Assembly: GCA_014379915.1 (NCBI GenBank) | Contig: JACMKV010000193.1 | Coordinates: forward strand, 1 to 11,315 | Source: Burkholderiales bacterium | GTDB lineage: Bacteria; Pseudomonadota; Gammaproteobacteria; Burkholderiales; JACMKV01 | DNA length: 11,315 bases | Direction of reading: 5' to 3' | Shown: positions 6,522-11,315 of the stretch, piece after piece | How positions within the stretch are numbered: the first letter of the stretch is position 1 | How the letters are laid out: each line of letters starts with the position of its first letter | Notes under the pieces: generated by a model | The model's input: the letters and a program-made list of their open reading frames with translations, nothing else | Told to the model about the DNA's origin: nothing | The model's database searches: none | Position numbers and translations under genes: made by a program

Positions 6522-7307
6522 TCAATACTCCTCGCGCGCAACTTCGCTTGGGCGCATAAGCGTTACCTCGTCAGCATCGCTGCATGATATGACGAGTGCC
6601 GAATAATTGTCTTGCGCAGCTCGGCCCTGGGCCAGCACTTCGCTCTCGAGCACCTTCAGCCATTCTTCCATGGTGTTGGATGCTTTCAGCAAACGCTCCA
6701 TCATCGCTTCCTCGATATACTCCCACAAGCCGTCGGTACAGAGTAAAAAAGTATCCCCGGCATTGACTGCGAACCCGGTTTCGATGAGCGGCTCGACGCC
6801 GTCTTCTTCGCCAAGAGCGCCCATCAATGCGTTACGTTTAGGCAGCGCGCGGATTTCTGCCTGCTGCAAATAGCCGGCATCAACCATATTCTGCGCCACG
6901 CTGTGATCCCGCGTTTGCACGATAACGCGACGCTGTCGAAAACAGTAGAGACGCGAATCGCCGAGATGCCCCCAGGCTGCGACACGGCGCGCGGTATCGA
7001 CGGCGAGCACGACAACCGTTGCCCGCATGTCGGATAGCTCTGAACTGCGCTGCTGCTCGGCGATGATCGCGCTATTGGCCGACTTCAGCGCCACCTTGAT
7101 CGCTGCTTCCGAGCTATCGCCGATCTGCTTAAACATGGCAAGCACATGCTGAACGACGAGCTTGGACGCAACATCGCCGCCGCGATGCCCACCCGCCCCA
7201 TCCGAGACCACGCAGAAGCAGGTCGTGGGGCTCGACCAGAAGCCGCACGCATCTTCGTTCGCGCTGCGTCCGCCAGGCTTCGATAAGACCGAAATTTCGA
7301 GCTGCAT
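6522..7307 (-). CDS. PP2C-family serine/threonine phosphatase (T6SS PppA type)
   Basis: Metal-dependent protein phosphatase of 261 aa, the size of bacterial single-domain PP2Cs such as Stp and PppA. Motifs in order: RSANED (15-19 region), VVSDGAGGH (33-41), RATVVVLAVD (95-104), GHLGDSRLY (113-121), RDHSVAQ (133-139), LLCTDGLWE (188-196) and DNYSALVI (233-240). The metal-binding aspartates D36, D192 and D233 are all there, so it should be active. No membrane segment is seen; it is cytoplasmic. The ATG at 7307 is used because a start at 7316 would be TTG and overlap the upstream stop. The ATG lies 5 bases after the FHA gene's stop, implying translational coupling. By analogy with the T6SS threonine phosphorylation pathway it would dephosphorylate the partner FHA protein; no PpkA kinase gene is in the window. 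Confidence 0.92.
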   Translation of the reverse strand: MQLEISVLSKPGGRSANEDACGFWSSPTTCFCVVSDGAGGHRGGDVASKLVVQHVLAMFKQIGDSSEAAIKVALKSANSAIIAEQQRSSELSDMRATVVVLAVDTARRVAAWGHLGDSRLYCFRQRRVIVQTRDHSVAQNMVDAGYLQQAEIRALPKRNALMGALGEEDGVEPLIETGFAVNAGDTFLLCTDGLWEYIEEAMMERLLKASNTMEEWLKVLESEVLAQGRAAQDNYSALVISCSDADEVTLMRPSEVAREEY

Positions 7308-7312
7308 GTGGG

Positions 7313-9187
7313 TCAATGATTTTCGCTTTGTTCGTCGCGCTCGAGCTTGTCTAGCTGTGCTTCGTAAGCGCGCAAAAATTCCTTGCCGAACAGGCTATGA
7401 AAATCGTCCTCGGCTTCCCTTGAGATATCGCCGTAGAGCTCTTCGAACAAATCCCAGAGCCGGGCTCTGCGCTTCATCGGCACCAGCGTATCGATCATGC
7501 CCTTCTGAGTGAGCCGGTGTTCGAGTTTGCTTGGATCAAAGCGCGTCAGCACTGCGGCAAGCGCGGCGCGCATTCCCGCGGTCAATGCAAACTGATGGGC
7601 GCGTAAATCGTCATAAGCGTCCTTCATCGCGCGCAGCGGCGTCAGAAAGCCGCGGCCTTGCGGCGCTAACAGATGGGACAATGCTGCTTCGACATTCGGC
7701 GCGAATTTCAGCGGATTGTTCTCGCGTGCCACGATCACGGTCATCTCAGCGCGAACTTCGCGCTTGGTCAGCGCGCGCGCCAGCAGAAGATCGAGCGTAC
7801 CCTGAGTCGACTCCCGCAACATCTTGCCGAAAACATTCATCAGCGCAGGCGTGAGCCCCCCGTGTATGTCGAGATCGGGCACGCCAGCGCCGCTGAGAAA
7901 CGCTCGCAGCAACTCTTCGCGGGATATCGCGTCCGCTGCTTTAACCGAAGGCGACTGCGGCACAACATTGCTTGCTCGTGTGCGCTCGTTTCGCCCGGGG
8001 TCAACCGGCTCCGTTTTCATTCTCGGCGCAGTGCCGCCTCGTCGCGCGCCGGCATCGCGCTGTTCAGACGGTTTGACCACCACGGTCTTGATATCCGCGG
8101 GGGCGTTTTCCGTCTCGCCGTTATTCCACGAGAGAATCATGCTGTCGCTCGCCAGCGGTGAGCGTGAAGGCGGCAATGGCTCCGAAAATTCTGCGCTTTC
8201 CGGTATCTGCGCGCCGCGCATTGCGGGATCCGGCACCGCCTTCGGCGGACTGAAGGAGCCGTGGATTTCGGGCGTGTTGTCGCGTTGCGCCCCGAACGAT
8301 TCAGCTTCCTCCCATGGCGAATCGAGGACGGAAAACGGATCGGCCGCAGGCCGGGTTTTCGACGGGCTGAAGGGCTCGGCATGAGAGGAGTCGGCAGGCA
8401 ACAGGTCGGCATCCGCGTTCCTTTCCAGCCCGAAAAGCTGGTCCACGTTTTGGTTCGACGCCGCCGCAAAATCAAAATCGTCGGGCAGGCCATAAGCGCC
8501 GGCGAGACCCTCGTTCGGCTGGTCCGCGGGCCGCTCGGCAAAAGGATCGTCGAAGATTTGATTCTGACTTGGGGTTTTTGCTGCCCGCGTATGAGCAGCA
8601 GCGCTCGGCGCCTTTTCATTCCTTGATGACGGCGCACGTCGGGTATCGCGCGGGACCGGCTGAGGCGCGGCGGAAGGCCGCGCAGGCACTGGCGCAAGCA
8701 AATCCGCAAACGGATTCGATGATTTAGCGGGGCTCGCCTGACCGCTTCCGAAAAATCCCAGGGGATCGTCTTTTACCTCGGCAAGATCGCCGCCAAAAGT
8801 CGGCTCGATCCGATCGACTTCGGCGTCGACGCGCAGCAGAGTGCGCTCGCCCGGCATGCGCATGCTCTGGCTGACCTGCAAGATGACCTGCAAGGTATAG
8901 GGGCCGATGCGAATCTCATCGCCATCCTTGATCGGCGTCTCGTGGCCGTTGCCCAAAGGCCGTCCGTTCACATAGACCGGGCTCACGCTGCCTTGATCAC
9001 GAATGGCATAGCAACCCGCGGCAAAAACAACTGAAGCGTGGGTTCGGGAAATCTGGCGCTGCGGATCCGGCAGTACAAGTGCGTTTTCGGCGCTGCGCCC
9101 GATGCTACCGCCCGTTTCATCGAATTCCGCGGCGATCGGCTGCGCCACGGCTTTACCGTTTAAGGTGGCAACCTTGATCGTGATCAT
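7313..9187 (-). CDS. tagH: T6SS-associated FHA-domain protein (TagH/Fha type)
   Basis: A 624-aa phosphothreonine-reading scaffold of type VI secretion. The N-terminal FHA domain (about 1-105) has GGSIGRS (26-32), the phospho-contact stretch SRTHAS (47-52) and VNGRPL (73-78). The C-terminal domain (about 422-615) runs from REELLRAFLSGAGVPDLDI through MNVFGKMLRESTQGTLDLL to LTQKGMIDTLVPMKRRARLW and FHSLFGKEFLRAYE, the conserved tail of T6SS FHA proteins (TIGR03354 type). Between them lie about 310 residues rich in Pro, Ala, Ser and acidic residues, probably disordered, with several D/N/E-P-F motifs. The start is the ATG at 9187, fixed by AAGGAG six bases upstream; a longer TTG-led frame to 9241 overlaps the promoter. 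First gene of an FHA-PP2C-OmpA operon. In characterised systems phosphorylated FHA protein promotes T6SS assembly. Confidence 0.92.
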   Translation of the reverse strand: MITIKVATLNGKAVAQPIAAEFDETGGSIGRSAENALVLPDPQRQISRTHASVVFAAGCYAIRDQGSVSPVYVNGRPLGNGHETPIKDGDEIRIGPYTLQVILQVSQSMRMPGERTLLRVDAEVDRIEPTFGGDLAEVKDDPLGFFGSGQASPAKSSNPFADLLAPVPARPSAAPQPVPRDTRRAPSSRNEKAPSAAAHTRAAKTPSQNQIFDDPFAERPADQPNEGLAGAYGLPDDFDFAAASNQNVDQLFGLERNADADLLPADSSHAEPFSPSKTRPAADPFSVLDSPWEEAESFGAQRDNTPEIHGSFSPPKAVPDPAMRGAQIPESAEFSEPLPPSRSPLASDSMILSWNNGETENAPADIKTVVVKPSEQRDAGARRGGTAPRMKTEPVDPGRNERTRASNVVPQSPSVKAADAISREELLRAFLSGAGVPDLDIHGGLTPALMNVFGKMLRESTQGTLDLLLARALTKREVRAEMTVIVARENNPLKFAPNVEAALSHLLAPQGRGFLTPLRAMKDAYDDLRAHQFALTAGMRAALAAVLTRFDPSKLEHRLTQKGMIDTLVPMKRRARLWDLFEELYGDISREAEDDFHSLFGKEFLRAYEAQLDKLERDEQSENH

Positions 9188-9193
9188 CAGGAG

Positions 9194-9199
9194 CTCCTT
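9194..9199 (-). promoter_or_regulatory. Ribosome binding site deciding the FHA start
   Basis: AAGGAG on the minus strand with a 6-base spacer to the ATG at 9187. It selects this start over the TTG at 9241. Confidence 0.85.
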
Positions 9200-9240
9200 C
9201 GACTGGCTAACGCCGGCCTCCCTCTCTTCCGGTTGCCACA

Positions 9241-9269
9241 ATTGTAGTCCACGGATTTAGCCTTGTCCG
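9241..9269 (-). promoter_or_regulatory. Candidate promoter of the FHA-PP2C-OmpA operon
   Basis: On the minus strand CGGACA (9264-9269) and TACAAT (9241-9246) are 17 bases apart, matching -35 and -10 at 4/6 and 5/6. The predicted leader is about 47 bases. The surrounding 9242-9387 gap holds no gene that I can see. Readthrough from the upstream HEAT-repeat gene is also possible. Confidence 0.5.
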
Positions 9270-9387
9270 GTCTGCTATGGCGCTACTTGCCTACCTACAA
9301 CGGGGAAATAAGACAAGCAGCGACGGAGAGCAGCCTTCTGGTACGGCGGATTGACCCGTCGCGAACCCGCGCCTACCCGATAGCGTT

Positions 9388-9546
9388 TCAGCGGAACCAA
9401 AGCCAGAAGCTAACGAGGCAAAACACCGCGCCGATAATCAACCAAGCGCGCGACCCCGGCGCCAGGCGGCCATCTTTGCTTATGCGCGCTACCGCGAGAA
9501 CAAGGAAGATCGCGCCGAGGGCCGCGAGGATGTGTTGGGCCCCCAC
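9388..9546 (-). CDS. Small two-helix membrane protein coupled to the TIGR02270-type gene
   Basis: A 52-codon frame starting GTG at 9544-9546, a single base after the stop of the upstream gene, and ending TGA at 9388-9390. The product has two clear hydrophobic helices: about 5-20 (HILAALGAIFLVLAVA) and about 35-51 (WLIIGAVFCLVSFWLWF). They are joined by a charged loop (RISKDGRLAPGSRA), giving a helical-hairpin inner-membrane protein. The one-base spacing suggests coupled translation, and no separate ribosome site is needed. It is shorter than common ORF cut-offs and uses GTG, so it is easily missed. I do not know its function. Its partner gene hints at a T6SS accessory role. Evidence is the hydrophobic pattern and the spacing, not a known family. 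Confidence 0.68.
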   Translation of the reverse strand: MGAQHILAALGAIFLVLAVARISKDGRLAPGSRAWLIIGAVFCLVSFWLWFR

Positions 9547-9547
9547 T

Positions 9548-10813
9548 TCATGCCATCTTCGCTAACCAGCGCTGTTGCCGCCATGCCGGTGCCGCGGTAT
9601 TGAAAAGAATGGTGCCGGGGTGCAAAAGGCACAGGTATTCGGCGGCAGCGATGCGCTGCCGCTGATAGCCTTCCTTCAGGACGGTAATGCAATGTTCCAT
9701 AGTGACGGCCGCGCCCATGAAATAGCGCATCTTGGAATCGAAAAGATGCGAATTGCCATCCCACCACGCTTGAACGCGGGCCGAATCCGGCCAGGGAAGG
9801 CCGTCATCCTCGTCCATGCCAACATCGTCGTCATTCGGATCGTCATTGGGGCCTGATTCGAAATTTTCCGGCGGTTTACGCTCGAGATCGAGCCATGCGA
9901 GGTCCGTACCGGTGATCAGGCTGAACGACTCCCCTGCGATGCGAGCAAGCTTGTCATCGCCCATCTGCTTGATAAGCCACGGCACGAATGCCGGATTACC
10001 CGAGATGCCGCTACCGCGGATCAAGGCGCGGATCTCCTTCTGATCTCGGGCGAGTTGCTTGAGCAGTGCATGGGCAGCCGCGCCGTCCAGCAACTTGAGG
10101 GTCAACTGCAACGCCCGATCGCGGAACGGGCCGGGAGCATGGATACTCGCCACGAGGGCCTCGACCGCTGATGCGCGCTCCCCGAGCAGCACCGCCGACC
10201 ATGCGGCCCGGAATCGACACCTCGCATCTTCATCCGAAAGCAAATTAACGCTGGCCGCAAGCAAATCACGCCGCCCGAGTTGGCCCGCCGCGCGCAAAGC
10301 CCGGGCGCGCAAGGCCGGATCAGGATCGGACAATGCCGCGTCCAGCGCCCTACCCGGATCGAGCCTATGCATTGCACAGGCGGCGATGCCGACCATTCGG
10401 CGGAGCGGATTTGCGGAGGCAAGCAGTTCTTTCGTGATGCCTTGAAGATGCTGGGCTGAAACCCAACCGAAGGCGGAGAGCAAGCCGGGCTGAGCTTCAG
10501 GAATGGCTTCCGCTAGAGAAAATAACTTGTGCAGATGCGAAATATGATTGCTCTCGATCGCGCCCACCGCGGACACGAAAACTTCACCAGCACCGGGCGA
10601 CGCCAGCGCGGCTTCGCCAAGATGCGCGCCATATTCTCCGGCAACGGCAATGCCGTCGAGGTGTGCAATCAGCCGGTTATCCAGCCGGCGAAGGTGGTGC
10701 AATTTGACGTGCGGCGCTTTGACGAGCGTCGTGCGTGTGCTGCGCAGGACAGCTGCCTCTTCGACGTGCTGCATTACTACGGGTGTTACATGTCGCGGCG
10801 ATGTACTGAGCAT
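9548..10813 (-). CDS. TIGR02270-type HEAT-repeat protein, T6SS-associated
   Basis: A 421-residue predicted cytoplasmic protein of unknown function resembling the TIGR02270 family, often found in or near type VI secretion clusters. The N-terminal part has the pattern HVEEAAVLRSTR...APHVKL...LDNRLIAHLDGI (16-55). The middle (about 134-300) is an alpha-helical HEAT-like solenoid, for example NPLRRMVGIAACAMHR, DPALRARALRAAGQLGR and DARCRFRAAWSAVLLG. Next come the family's acidic linker (317-338, NDDPNDDDVGMDEDDG), LPWPD (339-343) and a C-terminal tail QRQRIAAAEYLCLLHPG (384-400). The ATG at 10813 is chosen over the one at 10774 because family-like residues (TPVV) precede the later Met; an AGAGA stretch before 10813 could serve as ribosome site. 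No transmembrane segment or signal. It is followed by the small membrane protein one base downstream. The solenoid suggests a protein-binding adaptor; this is inference. Confidence 0.86.
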   Translation of the reverse strand: MLSTSPRHVTPVVMQHVEEAAVLRSTRTTLVKAPHVKLHHLRRLDNRLIAHLDGIAVAGEYGAHLGEAALASPGAGEVFVSAVGAIESNHISHLHKLFSLAEAIPEAQPGLLSAFGWVSAQHLQGITKELLASANPLRRMVGIAACAMHRLDPGRALDAALSDPDPALRARALRAAGQLGRRDLLAASVNLLSDEDARCRFRAAWSAVLLGERASAVEALVASIHAPGPFRDRALQLTLKLLDGAAAHALLKQLARDQKEIRALIRGSGISGNPAFVPWLIKQMGDDKLARIAGESFSLITGTDLAWLDLERKPPENFESGPNDDPNDDDVGMDEDDGLPWPDSARVQAWWDGNSHLFDSKMRYFMGAAVTMEHCITVLKEGYQRQRIAAAEYLCLLHPGTILFNTAAPAWRQQRWLAKMA

Positions 10814-10903
10814 GAACAGTCTCTGTTTGGCTCATTGGTCAGAAGCCCGACTATCATGGGGCCTGCCCGTGGAAAACTTTGGTGGTCGCTCTCGGCCTCG
10901 CGG
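10814..10903. other. Short gap between vapC and the HEAT-repeat gene
   Basis: Ninety bases with no gene, terminator hairpin or convincing promoter. GATAGT on the minus strand near 10850 is a poor -10 match without a -35. The HEAT-repeat gene may be read from a promoter I cannot recognise. Confidence 0.4.
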
Positions 10904-11309
10904 TCACGCTGCGACAAACGGGTTTCGAATAGTAAGTCGGCCGTCGATAAGCTGGCCGTCCTGCATGTCCTCGGAGTAAAGCGTCGAACAACCCGCCAGC
11001 GCCGAAGCGACGATCATCGCGTCATAGATCGAGAAACCATGGCGTTCCGATAGCAACGTACCGCGATCATGGCCCTCGACCGTCATCGATTCGACGGGAC
11101 ACACATCGCGCACCCGAGCCAATACCTCGCGGACTTCGCTCCACGGCATTCCAAGCTTCTGCCTCGCGACACTGGCGAATTCATTGAGCACCGGCACGCT
11201 GATATTCCACCGTCGGCATGACTTCCTCCGCCCTGTCTGCTTTCTTGTCCTCGGCAAACAACAGGTACAGCAGCACGTTCGTATCAAAAAAGATTTCACG
11301 GCTTTTCAT
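10904..11309 (-). pseudogene. vapC: VapC-type PIN-domain toxin gene with two frameshifts
   Basis: Encodes a PIN-fold RNase toxin broken into two frames. From the ATG at 11307-11309 the first frame gives MKSREIFFDTNVLLYLLFAE and on to ADRAEEV (residue 30), then runs out of register and stops at 11181-11183 after 42 residues. The second frame resumes as ISVPVLNEFASVARQKLG and ends NPFVAA at 10904. A third frame supplies ADGG between them. Restoring one base to the two-base codon AT at 11218-11219 and one at 11204-11205 rebuilds a normal protein of about 135 aa. In that product the four acidic PIN residues are D9 (FFDTN), E44 (VLNEF), D97 (SIYDA) and E114/D115 (YSEDM). So it is either recently inactivated or the result of two base-call deletions. 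The antitoxin gene would lie past the window edge. Only AGGCCA precedes the ATG, so the ribosome site cannot be judged. Confidence 0.87.
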
Positions 11310-11315
11310 TGGCCT

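Noticed and set aside
6522..7316. TTG start for the PP2C gene at 7316
   Set aside because: An ATG three codons later avoids overlap with the FHA stop and still precedes all family motifs.
10529..11053. A 174-codon plus-strand frame over the start of the HEAT-repeat gene and vapC
   Set aside because: Antisense to two genes with clear family motifs; no domain of its own.

Overview
The window (about 60% G+C by eye) looks like a proteobacterial chromosome, most likely betaproteobacterial. I infer this from the ppk1/ppx pair, an MltB-type transglycosylase, a PqqA peptide of the usual proteobacterial type, type VI secretion (T6SS) accessory genes and the intergenic repeat styles. Genus cannot be read from the sequence. 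Only ppk1 lies on the + strand; every other gene is on the - strand.

Region by region. (1) 57-1130, minus: lytic transglycosylase mltB. (2) 1134-1479: a divergent intergenic region with an mltB promoter candidate and a G/C-rich palindromic repeat. (3) 1480-3603, plus: ppk1, converging on (4) 3665-5176, minus: ppx. These two enzymes make and degrade polyphosphate and meet tail to tail over 61 bp. (5) 5177-5461: intergenic DNA with two repeat-like stretches and a very strong hairpin terminator. (6) 5459-5533, minus: pqqA, a 24-codon PQQ precursor gene with its own promoter, ribosome site and terminator; no other pqq gene is present. (7) About 5645-5930: the remnant of an IS3-type transposase gene. 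(8) 5948-9187, minus: an apparent operon of a T6SS FHA scaffold (TagH type), a PP2C serine/threonine phosphatase and a secreted OmpA-domain protein. (9) 9388-10813, minus: a TIGR02270-type HEAT-repeat protein followed, one base after its stop, by a 52-codon two-helix membrane protein. (10) 10904-11309, minus: a VapC-type PIN toxin gene broken by two closely spaced frameshifts.

How they fit together. Regions 8 and 9 look like a satellite of a T6SS. In the threonine phosphorylation pathway of T6SS, an FHA protein is phosphorylated by a Hanks-type kinase (PpkA) and reset by a PP2C phosphatase (PppA). Here the FHA and phosphatase genes are coupled, but no kinase, sheath, baseplate or membrane-complex gene is visible. 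The block is flanked by an IS relic on one side and a decayed toxin gene on the other, as expected of accessory DNA. The mltB, ppk1, ppx and pqqA part reads as ordinary chromosome. I found no tRNA, rRNA, CRISPR array or convincing wholly new system. The most useful non-obvious items are the orphan pqqA, the small coupled membrane protein, the kinase-less FHA/PP2C/OmpA operon, the repeated D/N/E-P-F motifs in the FHA linker and the doubly frameshifted vapC.
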